The position numbers and the translations under genes are program-made. Source: an uncultured Planktomarina sp. (GTDB lineage Bacteria > Pseudomonadota > Alphaproteobacteria > Rhodobacterales > Rhodobacteraceae). From it: a stretch of DNA of 64,000 nucleotides. The stretch spans positions 62,001-126,000 of the forward strand of contig CAJJBZ010000002.1 in NCBI GenBank assembly GCA_905182535.1, written 5' to 3'. This document shows, piece by piece, positions 53,111 through 63,205 of this stretch (the first letter of the stretch is position 1; every line of letters starts with the position of its first letter). Below the pieces are notes generated by a model. That model had not been told where the DNA came from. It made no database searches and saw nothing but the letters and a program-made list of their open reading frames with translations.

Positions 53111-54283
53111 TCACGCTGCATTTGATGGGGCGCCTGTTTTGTTGAAAATGACATTAGGCCAAATGCCGGTTGTAGAGTTTAGGCCCAATTGAGCCAGCAC
53201 GACGCTGATATCATCTGCAAAGCATTTCAAGAGCGCGTTTAATCCATTAGGACCCTCTGCACCTAAGGCTAACAGCGTTGGCCTACCCAACATTACAAAA
53301 TCTGCACCAAGTGCCAGTGCCTTCACGACATCCTCACCATTGCGAACGCCACTGTCAAATAGCAGAGGAAAGTCTGGGCCCACTGCCGCCCGGATTAACG
53401 GTAAAAGCCATATGGCTGGTGGTACACTATCAAGCTGCCGTCCGCCGTGGTTTGAAACGTATATTGCGTCTGCTCCAAGACCTTGCAGCCGGTGGGCATC
53501 CTTAGCTGATGTTACGCCTTTTACAATAAGTTTGCCTGGCCATTTTTTTCGGAGAATTTTAAAAAACTCCCAATTAGCCCCCCCACGACCGGCCTCTCGG
53601 CTAAACTTCGATATCCCACCACTATCTATATAGTTTTTTGGGCTTGGCACTCCTGCAGATAAGGTCGCAAGCGACCACTTTGGATGGGTTGCAAAATCCC
53701 AGAATGCGCCTGATGTCATTGAAAACGGGAGATTTAAACCATTACGTAAGTCGCGTACCCGGCGTGAGACTTGTGGTACGTCTACGGTTAACACAAGCGT
53801 CTCAAAGCCAGCATTAAATGCACGGTCGACCATAGCCAGTGTCGCCTCAATGGACGTGCCAAAATACAGCTGGAACCAAGCACGCTTGCCTGCCCAGCCT
53901 GCCATATCCTCCATCGAACTGGAGGCTGCAGATGATAGGCATAGCGGAAAATCGAATTTGTTTGCTGCATCAGCTAAAAACTTATCTGCGTTGGGGCACA
54001 CTAGATTACACATCCCCATGGGTGCCACGCCAAATGGCACACTGAATTCACTACCCAAGATCGACGTAGAGAGCGAACGGTGTGAAACATTTTCCATGAC
54101 GCGAGGCTGTAGCATGATATCGTCAAAGGCTGTTTCGTTACGTGCTACACCTACCTCACGACCTGCTGCCCCTTCAATGAAGTCATAGACGAGTCTTGGG
54201 AGGCGTTTCCCCGCTAAACGCCTGGCATCCTCAGTTGAAAATACATGACTCTTTTTTTGGCGCACGTTATAAATTGCCCCCAT
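53111..54283 (-). CDS. FMN-dependent alpha-hydroxy-acid oxidase/dehydrogenase
   Basis: This 390-residue TIM barrel of the lactate/glycolate oxidase family has PRLVYDFIEGAAGREVGVARNE (N-terminal), SVPFGVAPMGMCNLVCP (FMN), RAWFQLYF (active-site Tyr), TLVLTVDVPQVSRR, LIVKGVTSAKDA with the Lys, YVSNHGGRQLD with the catalytic His and Arg, and FDSGVRNGEDVVKALALGADFVMLGRP. It oxidises a 2-hydroxy acid to a 2-oxoacid. The product could feed the downstream ThDP enzyme; that link is inferred from operon order. Confidence 0.88.
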   Translation of the reverse strand: MGAIYNVRQKKSHVFSTEDARRLAGKRLPRLVYDFIEGAAGREVGVARNETAFDDIMLQPRVMENVSHRSLSTSILGSEFSVPFGVAPMGMCNLVCPNADKFLADAANKFDFPLCLSSAASSSMEDMAGWAGKRAWFQLYFGTSIEATLAMVDRAFNAGFETLVLTVDVPQVSRRVRDLRNGLNLPFSMTSGAFWDFATHPKWSLATLSAGVPSPKNYIDSGGISKFSREAGRGGANWEFFKILRKKWPGKLIVKGVTSAKDAHRLQGLGADAIYVSNHGGRQLDSVPPAIWLLPLIRAAVGPDFPLLFDSGVRNGEDVVKALALGADFVMLGRPTLLALGAEGPNGLNALLKCFADDISVVLAQLGLNSTTGIWPNVIFNKTGAPSNAA

Positions 54284-54460
54284 TGGCTATTATTGTATTA
54301 TCCTTTTACAATAATTTAATGTGGTGCGACCAATCTAAAAGCATCCGGAACTCATACGTAAGTTCTATGTGAGTATTAGCACAGTGCGAAAAGCTGATTA
54401 AGGCCTGCCTTTTTAAAGTTTTTGAGGATAGTTGCGTGCGGGACTGATCGCTGGGCAGCG

Positions 54461-55396
54461 TCAGCGGCTCTCTCGGCTGAGCACTATTACTTGATCAACA
54501 CGGTCTTTCAGTTGGTTGGAAAAAAAATCTACAAATTTCAGTGCTTCGCGTGATAAACTTTCACGCTGCGCTGTAACTATGGTGACGAAATATGTTAAAT
54601 TTTGTTCTATTGGCCGAAATACAACTCCCCCCATTCGGACAGCTTGCTCAGCGGAAAAGGGATCAGAAATAGCAAGTACAGATGCCTCGCGGACAAGCGC
54701 TCCAGCAAGTGGCATATTCGCCACCGTTAGGCGTGAGCGAGCTCGCAGTTTGTCCGATAGCCTCGTCTCTATCGACATCATAGCATCTGGATAGGTGTCT
54801 CCAAAGGTTACAAAGGTCTCCGTCTCAGCAAGTTGGTTCAGATCAACAGAACCATACTCACCTGCCAACCAATGATCTTCCGGTATTAGGCATACATAAG
54901 GTACGGATGTTTGATATAAAATTTCAACACCCTGGTGGTCTGCTTCACGACCTACAATGCCAAGATCGATCTGGCGTGTCTGTACGGCATCTAAAATGGC
55001 TGGGGTGTTTCGCGATTGGATCTCAAAACGAATTTCTGGATTTACATTGTACAGTCTACCAATAGCTTTTGGCAGTTCAATCGTAGAAATCGACTGTATC
55101 GCCCCAATGGAGATTACACCACCTTGCGAAGTACGAATTGACTTTGCCAATTCTTCCAAGCGATCAATACCAAAAAACATACCCTCAACACCTTCGTAGA
55201 AATGTCGACCTTCAACCGTTGGCGTTAGGCCTCGTCCCACACGGGCAAACAGTGGAAAACCAACTGCATATTCAAGATCAGCAACTAGCCGGCTAACACT
55301 GGGTTGCGAGATGTGCATCATTTTGGCTGCTCCTGTGATGGAACCCGCCCTAATTGTTGCTCTTAATGCTTCTAACTGGCGTAGATTCACCCTCAC
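54461..55396 (-). CDS. LysR-family transcriptional regulator
   Basis: This 311-residue protein has the LysR helix-turn-helix near LRQLEALRATIRAGSITGAAKMMHISQPSVSRLVADLEYAVG, then the periplasmic-binding-like effector domain with two lobes (GVISIGAIQSISTIELPKAI, IDLGIVGREADHQGVEILY and LTVANMPLAGALVREASVLAI). It lies between the FMN-oxidase operon on the same strand and the divergent ABC transporter, and probably controls both. The start is GTG at 55396. Confidence 0.9.
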   Translation of the reverse strand: MRVNLRQLEALRATIRAGSITGAAKMMHISQPSVSRLVADLEYAVGFPLFARVGRGLTPTVEGRHFYEGVEGMFFGIDRLEELAKSIRTSQGGVISIGAIQSISTIELPKAIGRLYNVNPEIRFEIQSRNTPAILDAVQTRQIDLGIVGREADHQGVEILYQTSVPYVCLIPEDHWLAGEYGSVDLNQLAETETFVTFGDTYPDAMMSIETRLSDKLRARSRLTVANMPLAGALVREASVLAISDPFSAEQAVRMGGVVFRPIEQNLTYFVTIVTAQRESLSREALKFVDFFSNQLKDRVDQVIVLSRESR

Positions 55397-55799
55397 ACCC
55401 CATTCGTTAATTTATGTAATAGACCTCATTCATATCTTTTAGCTATGTGTATTTTGTGTGCCTAAAGCAATGCCTAGAATAGAAATTCTGTCTTTCAGGG
55501 GTCTCAAGACTACGTTTTGCCAGAGCTATTTTTGAGTGCAGGGTGTGCTGTAAAACAGAGGTATGACTAATCTGAATAAATAAATAAATAAATAAATACT
55601 TTTTACCTGCAATTTCGGTTATAGTTGAAATTCAAACTACTGGGGTTTAATTTCGAATTGAAAAATACTCAAATAAGAAATGCAACAATCTGAAATATGT
55701 ATGACGTTTTATTAAGTAATTTTATAACTATTTAACGAATACTAACTGCAGGTTTCAGGGTCTCAGATCAAACAAAGATTAAGTGTCACAAGGGAGTGA
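55397..55799. promoter_or_regulatory. Divergent promoter region of LysR and ABC transporter with AATA repeat
   Basis: This 403-base AT-rich region separates the LysR gene from the binding-protein gene. It contains six perfect AATA units at 55575-55598 and AGGGAG just before the transporter start. No gene is supported within it. A LysR site (T-N11-A type) could not be singled out. Confidence 0.5.
55575..55598. repeat. Tetranucleotide repeat (AATA)6
   Basis: Six perfect tandem AATA copies lie about 200 bases upstream of the binding-protein start. Slippage in such repeats can alter promoter spacing in phase-variable genes; whether this one varies is unknown. Confidence 0.9.
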
Positions 55800-57399
55800 A
55801 TGATGACTAAAAAGTTTATAGCTCAACAGCAAAATAAATTAGCAAACGGGATTATTGGTCGCCGTCAGTTTATGATGTCGGTATTAGCAACGGGTCTGGC
55901 AGTGCCTGCAGTTTTGAGCCTAGCCAACAAAGCGGAGGCAGCAGCACCAAACCGCGGCGGCTTATTCAGAATGGGTCTTGGCCACGGCAGTACTACTGAC
56001 TCACTAGACTCGGCTACCTCTGAGAACCATTTCACTTTGGTGAATGGTTATACGTTTGCAAACCATTTGACCGAAGTTAACAATAATGGCGAGCTGATTG
56101 GCGAATTGGCCGAAAGCTATGAGTCATCAGATGCTCAAAAATGGGTGTTTAACCTTCGGCAGGGTGTTGAATTTCATAATGGCAAAACCCTGACATCTGA
56201 AGATGTCATTGCCTCTTTTAATCATCACATGGGTGAAGACTCCACTTCTGCTGCAAAAGGCCTTTTAGTAGCAGTCAAGTCAGTAACTGCAGATGGAAAA
56301 AACCGAGTAATTTTTGATTTGGAAGCTCCAAACGCTGACTTCCCGTTCATCGTAAGTGATTACCATATTTCTATCCGTCCTGCTGGGGATATGACGTCAG
56401 GCATCGGAACCGGTGGCTACGTTGTGCAATCGTTTGAGCCAGGCGTGAAATGTGTTTTAAAGCGCAACCCGAATTATTGGAAGGAAGGGCGTGCACATTT
56501 CGATGAGGTTGAGCTGTTATCAATTGTTGATCCAACAGCGCGTCAAACTGCTCTAATGAACGGTGACATTGACGGTATGGATCGTGTTGATTTGAAAACG
56601 ATTAATTTGTTTAAGATGAACCCAAATGTGAATATTTTGGAGACTACGGGTACTGCGCACTATACTTTCCCAATGCGTTTGAACGTTGATCCTTTTGGCG
56701 ATTATGATCTAAGAATGGCGTTGAAGCATTCAATTAGACGCCAAGAGCTTGTTGACAAAATTCTACTTGGCTATGGAGCTGTTGGTAACGACCATCCAAT
56801 TTCTACAGCTAACCGGTATCACAACTCTGACTTACCACAGCGTGAGTTTGATGCTGATAAGGCCGCATTCCATTATAAAAAATCAGGCCATTCAGGAAAA
56901 ATTCAGCTTTCAGCAGCAGACGCAGCATTTTCAGGAGCAGTGGATGCGGCACAATTGATAGCAAACTCGGCATCTGAAGCGGGTATTGAGATTGAAGTGG
57001 TCCGCGAGCCAAATGATTGCATACTGGTCAAATGTTTGGAACAACGACGCTAAAGGTTGGTGTGCATGCTATTGGGGTGGTCGTCCAACTGAAGATTGGA
57101 TGTTCTCTGCAGCTTATACAAATGACACAGAATGGAACGATACCAATTGGAAAGGGACCGATGGTTCCAAGCGGTTCAACCGTTTGGTAAAGGAAGCACG
57201 GGCTGAGCTTAATGATTCAAAGCGTAGAGAGATCTACTATGAGTGTCAGCACCTTATCAGTGACGATGGGGGTTCAATAGTTCCATTGTTCAACAGTTAC
57301 GTTGGCGCCAACAGTAAAGCGGTTGCGCATGATGAACAGGTTGCGGCTAACTGGGATACTGACGGCGCAAAATGTGTCGAACGTTGGTGGTTCGCTTAA
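55800..57399 (+). CDS. Tat-exported solute-binding protein (SBP_bac_5), interrupted by one-base frameshift
   Basis: The N terminus carries a twin-arginine signal, GRRQFMMSVLATGLAVPAVL to KAEA. The mature protein follows the usual order of peptide/opine/nickel binding proteins: LAESYESSD, FNLRQGVEFHNGKTL, GTGGYVVQSFE, KRNPNYWKEG, then DYDLRMALKHSIRRQELV. The frame changes at REPND; removing one T from TT at 57017-57018 gives NDAYWSNVWNNDAKGW and a 532-residue protein. AGGGAG precedes tandem ATG codons at 55800 and 55803. It heads the second ABC transporter. Its normal block order contrasts with the permuted 14792-16414 protein. Confidence 0.85.
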
Positions 57400-57464
57400 C
57401 TTTATGCGTTATGCTTAGGCTGGAAACTTCTGGCCTAAGCACCAATCTTTAAGGTAATAAAATT

Positions 57465-58444
57465 TTGCACCCGGTATTAAAAACTGTTCTTGGCCGCCTC
57501 GCCATGGGCGTGATCACTTTGTTTGTCGTATCTATCATAATATTTTCAGCAATGGAGCTATTGCCTGGTGATTTTGGGCAGGCAATTTTAGGTCAGGCTG
57601 CGACTGAAGAAACTGTAGCTGCCTTCGCCGCGAACTTGGATTAGATCAACCTGCAATCGTGAGGTATGGACAATGGGTTGCCGCAGTCCTCCACGGCGAC
57701 TTGGGAACATCTTTTTCTGGGAGGAATGCCTCAGGTGTGAACCGCTCGAGAGAGGTGGTAGATTTGGTAGTGCCACGATTGCGGAACACCTTATTTTTAG
57801 CTTCAATGGCGGCATTAGTTGCAGTCCCATTGTCGCTTGTGCTCGGAATTTCAACAGCCCTGTATCGCAATTCGTTTTACGATCGTTCAGTTAACATGGC
57901 CACTTTAACGACTATTTCGTTTCCAGAATTTTTTGTTGCTTATATTTTAATACTTTTCCTATCTTCACTATATTCAGTGTTTCCGTCCCTTGCTAATGTT
58001 GATGCCGATACCCAGTTTGGTGAGCGTATTTACCGGGCGGCTTTGCCAGCGCTAACTCTTACATTAGTCATTGTTGCCCACATGATGCGGATGACCCGGG
58101 CTGCAATAATTAATTTATTGGCTAGCCCTTATATTCAAATGGCGCGTTTATCTGGGGCTTCGCCGACAGAAGTCATATTAAAACATGCTTTGCCTAATGC
58201 CTGGGCTCCTATCGCTACGGTTATTGCGTTCAACCTAGCCTATTTAGTTGTGGGAGTTGTGGTAGTTGAAGTCGTTTTTGTGTACCCTGGTATTGGCCAA
58301 TTAATGGTAGACGCAGTAGCAAGCAGGGACATCCCAGTTGTTCAGGGCTGCGCTTTGATATTCGCCATGACTTACATCCTTCTCAACTTACTTGCCGATA
58401 TTATTGGTATAGTTACCAATCCAAGATTGCTGCACCCAAAATGA
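57465..58444 (+). CDS. ABC transporter permease, DppB type, interrupted by one-base frameshift
   Basis: From a TTG at 57465 (AAGG ten bases upstream) the frame reads LKTVLGRLAMGVITLFVVS and MELLPGDFGQAILGQAAT, then stops at TAG near 57640. The next frame gives LGLDQPAIVRYGQWVAAVLHGDLG, the regular continuation of DppB permeases. One missing base near 57625 (coding TTCCGCCGC expected) restores AFRRELGLDQ and 326 residues. The EAA loop is PYIQMARLSGASPTEVILKH. GDLGTSF matches the periplasmic loop of family members. Confidence 0.8.
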
Positions 58445-59358
58445 AACCAGAACCTAACACTTATTCAGCTTTAGGCGAGGTTGCCGCAGTACATGAACGG
58501 CGCTCTCTTTGGACACGGATTGTAATAGATTTGCGCAAAGCCCCATTTACAGCGCGCTTTGGCATGGTGGTTATTTTAGCCTATATGCTTGTTGCAATTT
58601 TTGCGCCAGTTTTGGCGCCTTATGGAGAAGCAGAAGTTTTCCCTGAACCTTATGCGCCGTGGAGTTCAATCTATATTTTCGGTACAGATCAAATTGGTCG
58701 GGATATTTTTTCACGGATGATTTATGGCGCAAGAAACACCGTCGGTATTGCAGTTGCAACGACGTTTCTGGCATTCCTCATTGGTGGAGCTTTAGGCCTT
58801 GCTGCAGCAATAAATAGAAGTTGGCTTGATCAAGTCCTCAGCCGCTCAGTTGATGTTTTAATGGCTATTCCTAGCTTGATATTTGCTCTAGTTCTTTTGT
58901 CTATTTTTGGATCAACCGTCACTAATTTGATTTTAATTATTGCGGTATTAGATAGCACTCGAGTATTTCGACTGACCCGTGCGGTGGCGCTGAATGTAGT
59001 AGTGATGGATTATGTTGAGGCGGCGCGCCTGCGCGGCGAGGGGCTTGGCTGGATAATGCGGCGGGAAATTTTACCAAATATTATGCCCCCTCTAATAGCA
59101 GAATTTGGTTTGCGGTTTTGTTTCGTCTTCCTCACCATTGCGGCCCTGTCGTTTCTTGGAGTTGGGATTCAACCTCCAACCGCTGATTGGGGCTCAATGG
59201 TACGTGATAATGCATCGCTGATTATGTTTGCCCAGTATGACCTTAAAGTTGGCTTGACCCCGTTGCTCCCAGCAGCAGCTATAGCGCTGTTAACAGTAGC
59301 TATAAACTTTGTTGTGGATTGGTTTCTGCATAAAACTAGCGGGTTACATGATGAGTAA
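58441..59358 (+). CDS. ABC transporter permease, DppC/OppC type
   Basis: This 305-residue membrane protein has a cytoplasmic N-terminal tail, first helix FGMVVILAYMLVAIFAPVLA, the signature IFGTDQIGRDIFSRMIYGAR, EAA loop DYVEAARLRGEGLGWIMRRE, and AALSFLGVGIQPPTADWG before the last helix. Its ATG overlaps the previous stop by four bases and its end overlaps the ATPase start by about 11. It is the second transporter's DppC-type partner. Confidence 0.9.
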   Translation: MKPEPNTYSALGEVAAVHERRSLWTRIVIDLRKAPFTARFGMVVILAYMLVAIFAPVLAPYGEAEVFPEPYAPWSSIYIFGTDQIGRDIFSRMIYGARNTVGIAVATTFLAFLIGGALGLAAAINRSWLDQVLSRSVDVLMAIPSLIFALVLLSIFGSTVTNLILIIAVLDSTRVFRLTRAVALNVVVMDYVEAARLRGEGLGWIMRREILPNIMPPLIAEFGLRFCFVFLTIAALSFLGVGIQPPTADWGSMVRDNASLIMFAQYDLKVGLTPLLPAAAIALLTVAINFVVDWFLHKTSGLHDE

Positions 59359-60962
59359 TAGGACCAAAAAAGGTGACGTCTTACTGTCAATTAAGGGCCT
59401 AAAGATACAAGGATTTTCTGACGAAAAATGGCATGACATTATTAATGGTATCGATCTCACTCTACATGCGGGTGAGGTGCTTGGCCTTATTGGTGAATCT
59501 GGAGCGGGCAAGTCGACGCTAGGGCTTGCTGCAATGGGTTATACTCAACCAGGATGTCGTATCACAGAGGGCGAGATCATATTTGATGGTGTCGATTTAG
59601 CTAAATTGTCAGATGTTGAAAAGCGCAAGTTCTGGGGTGATCGGATGACGTATGTTGCCCAATCAGCGGCGGCGTCCTTTAACCCTGCGCGTCGGTTGAT
59701 CGTCCAGACTACAGCTTCAACGATACGGGCCGGTATCAAAAATCGTCAAGACGCTTATGATGACGCAAAGCAGTTGTATGACGTTTTAAATTTACCAGAC
59801 CCTGACAATATTGGTGATCGTTATCCTCATCAGGTTTCAGGCGGACAGTTGCAACGGGTGATGACAGCTATGGCAATGTCGCCTCGCCCAGATCTATTGG
59901 TATTTGATGAGCCTACCACAGCACTTGATGTAACTACGCAGGTTGAGGTTTTGGCCTCGATGAGATCGATAGTGCAAGAGTTTAATACAGCGGCAATCTA
60001 TATCACACATGATCTGGCAGTGGTGGCTCAGATGGCTGACGTTATAAAAGTACTTCGCTACGGTTGTGAAGTTGAAGAGGCGCCCACACGCCAAATGTTG
60101 AGCGCACCTAAAGAGGCCTATACTAAATCACTTTGGTCGGTACGGGCACTTGAAAAACCACAACAAACAGCAAAAGCCTCAGTGTTGTCACTCAAAAATA
60201 TTGATGCAAGCTATGGAATTCAAGTATTAAAAGGCGTAGATCTACAAATTTTCAAAGGAGAAGTTTTAGCATTAGTAGGCGAATCTGGTTCTGGTAAGTC
60301 TGTTACCAGTTTAATGCACTGGCCTTTTGCCGCAGTTGTCTGGCACTGTGAAGTTTGATGGGGAGGTCTTGCCGCCGGCGCTTGTAAATCGCAGCAAAGA
60401 GCAAAAACGCCGCATTCAAATGATTTATCAAATGGCCGACACGGCCATGAACCCACGACAAACAGTGCGTGAAATAATTGGCCGCCCACTAGAGTTTTAT
60501 CTTGGAATTCGGGGGGCCGAACAAACCAAACGAGTTATTGAGCTACTCGAGATGATAGAGCTGGATGCCAATTTTATGGAGCGGTTGCCTGGAGAATTAT
60601 CTGGTGGGCAGAAGCAGAGGATCTGTATTGCCCGTGCACTGGCTGCTGAGCCTGAGTTTATAATCTGTGACGAGGTAACTTCGGCGCTGGATCAGATTGT
60701 TCAGGAGGGGATTCTTAAGCTCCTAATGCGGCTACAAGAAGAGTTGGGGCTGACTTACCTTTTCATCACCCATGACATTTCAACCGTCAACGCTATTGCA
60801 GATCAGGTTGTGGTGATGAACCAAGGTGAAGTAGTGGAGCAAGGCTTGAAAACTGAAGTTTTCCAACCGCCACATCCCGACTATACAGCTTTGCTGCTTT
60901 CATCCGTACCAGAGATGGACCCTGACTGGTTAACAAACCTTATCTCTAAGCGTGTAGTATAA
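59348..60962 (+). CDS. Two-domain ABC ATPase (DppD-DppF fusion), interrupted by frameshift
   Basis: Domain 1 has Walker A GESGAGKST, Q-loop YVAQSAAASFNP, signature VSGGQLQR and Walker [13 protein letters not shown]. Domain 2 has GESGSGKS; the frame then breaks at VTSLMHWP and resumes as TGLLPQLSGTVKFDG with IYQMADTAMNP, LSGGQKQR and IICDEVTSALD. One extra base near 60317 explains the break and gives about 537 residues. Such fused ATPases serve peptide-type importers with one polypeptide. The start is ATG 59348 or 59351, overlapping the permease gene. Confidence 0.82.
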
Positions 60963-60975
60963 TTAGTTTTAAGAA

Positions 60976-62965
60976 CTAGCGCTGATGTCTTTTTATGCTC
61001 TCTGAAACCACTTTTTCAAAAACAAGATTATTATTTTCATAAGCCTCTAGTTGGGCTGTTAAGTGGAAATACTCAGAATCTGAGGTCATATTGGCATAGG
61101 TTTCTGTGCGTACCGACCAATCGTCTCGACTATTTTCATAAGTCCAGTGGGTTCGCCCACTCGCGCTTAGCGGATCGTCAGGGTGAATGCTCCACCATTC
61201 GCGTGCGACAGATCCATGCACAAGGCCGTGATCAGAATCTTTGGTGCTCCCAAAATCATCTATAATTTCTAGCGATACAATACCACTATTCATATCAATA
61301 ACTTGACGTCGTTCATTTTGTGTGGGCCGAATTGTTTCAACCTGCCACGGTTGATCTGCCTCTGGGGTAGGAAATATCCGTTCGTCTTGATCCCCGCTTT
61401 TCCGAATAGGAATATTGATTTCTCCAGCGTGTAAAGTAAGTTCAACTGGAACTGGCGACGGCCAAAGCAAGGGCCAATAACAAGTTGAGATTGCCACGCG
61501 GACGCAATGGCCGGCAGGGACCCGATAGGCCATCTGATCTAAGTCTAAAGAAATTTCAAATTCCTCGTCTGGGACTAAAGGTTGTGCAACTGTATGCCCA
61601 TTACGATGGCAAAGGTTCAAAACTCCATAAGTCATTCGAGTTGATGCCCCATCCGGGTGAATGTGGTTCAGGCGTACTGCAATCTGAGCTATCGGTTGAT
61701 CTGAGCTGAGCCTTAGTTTGACTGTTGGAGACCCTATAATATCACAGCGTTCTCCTAGAGGCTTTGACGTAAAGCAGGCCGATAGGGCATCATCATACCG
61801 TTGATCCTCTGGCATTTCTGGACCTAGCCAAATTGCGCAATATTCACCTGCCGCGCCGCCACAGTTTTGTTTAGAAGACACTTTGGTATTTAAGCTGGAT
61901 GGAAGATCTTCCAGATGCCCGCCTGGCTGCATATACCAACGCCTATTTGGGAAACCAGCGGGCCATTTGTCTTCAGTAATCCAATGACCACTGCGTTGGT
62001 CGTACCAGCTTTTTGGGCGGACGCCATCCATCAAATATGCGGTATAGGCTGGGTCTTGCATAACTCCAGTCTCTTGGCCTTTTAGCCATTGGTCCCACCA
62101 CCTAAGAGCTTCTTGTAAAAATCCAATACGTGGTTCGGGCACAGCAAAATGTGGATATTTGTGTACCCAAGGCCCAACAATGCCCTTTACTGGTGCAGTA
62201 AGATTCCGCACCAGATGTGAGACAGTATTTTTATATGCATCACCCCAACCCCCAATTGCTAACGTCGCTGCGGTTATGGACTCATAATTCTCACAAACTT
62301 GAGCCATGCTGCCAGTAGGCGTCCCGGTTTTGGTGGCTTAACCAAGCTATTGGTAAAAAGGGTTCAGCCTCAAGCCGCTCCAGCCACATATTACGCCAAT
62401 CTTCTCCGACCAAAGCCGGGTCTGGCGCGCGCGAGGAATAGGACCACATTGTAGCACCCCAGCCAAGGTTTTCATTCAGTAGGCACCCGCCTTTATAGTG
62501 AATATCATCGGCATATCGGTCAACCGTTGAGCACAGAGTAATAATTGCTTTAAGGGCAGAAGGTTGTCTCGCCGCTACTTGTAGTGCGTTAAAGCCGCCC
62601 CAGCTAATGCCCATCATTCCAACCGCACCGCTGCACCAGGTTTGCTTGGCTAACCATGCAATTATTGCCTCAGCATCTTGTAATTCCTGCTCAGTATATT
62701 CATCTTCCATGATGCCTTGGCTGTCACCATTGCCACGCATATCAATCCGGACACAGGCGTACCCACGTTTAGCAACATATGGATGGGTAAGGCTGTCTCG
62801 GGCAGTAGTTCCATCACGTTTTCGATAGGGCAGAAACTCTAAGATAGCGGGAACCGGTATTGTTTCGGCATTATGTGGCAACCAAATACGTGCTGAAAGG
62901 CGGCAACCATCTGCCATTAAAACAGTCATATCGGGTATTTCGATGATTTTGTTTAAGACAGTCAT
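60976..62965 (-). CDS. CocE/NonD-family alpha/beta hydrolase (X-Pro dipeptidyl-peptidase type), interrupted by one-base frameshift
   Basis: N-terminal fragment: MADGCRLSARIWLPH, EFLPYRKRDGT, GYACVRIDMRGNGDSQG, and the nucleophile motif GMMGISWGGFNALQVA (GxSxGG). The frame ends at YWQHGSSL; the other fragment resumes SVCENYESITAATLAIGGWGDAY, with LAIGGWGD including the family Asp region. The jelly-roll C-terminal domain ends with RVAISTCYWPLLWPSP. Removing one base of TT at 62299-62300 restores GSVCENY and 662 residues. These enzymes hydrolyse peptides, esters or amides; here presumably the imported substrate. Confidence 0.82.
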
Positions 62966-63205
62966 TTTCCACCCAAGTTAACGACTAAGTTTAGCTTACA
63001 TTGCAATAGATCAGAGTTTCATTATCAAGAAAACCTTTGCTTAAAGGATTAGATAATTTCTGGAATATTCAATATGTTTAGCAGCAAACTGACCTTGCTT
63101 AGAAAGTGCTGATTAGGATCCTTATTTTGTATGGGCCAGCTGGCGGCACTAATCTTGATGCCTAAGTTGAAATGCTATCTTAAAACTTACTAATAAGGTT
63201 CCACC

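Noticed and set aside
57588-57870. Antisense frames overlapping the DppB-type permease start
   Set aside because: They are shadows of the permease, which is explained by one missing base.
59309-60962. Programmed frameshifting in the fused ATPase and other split genes
   Set aside because: No slippery heptamer with downstream structure was seen, the breaks occur in unrelated genes, and both +1 and -1 types occur, so errors are the simpler explanation.
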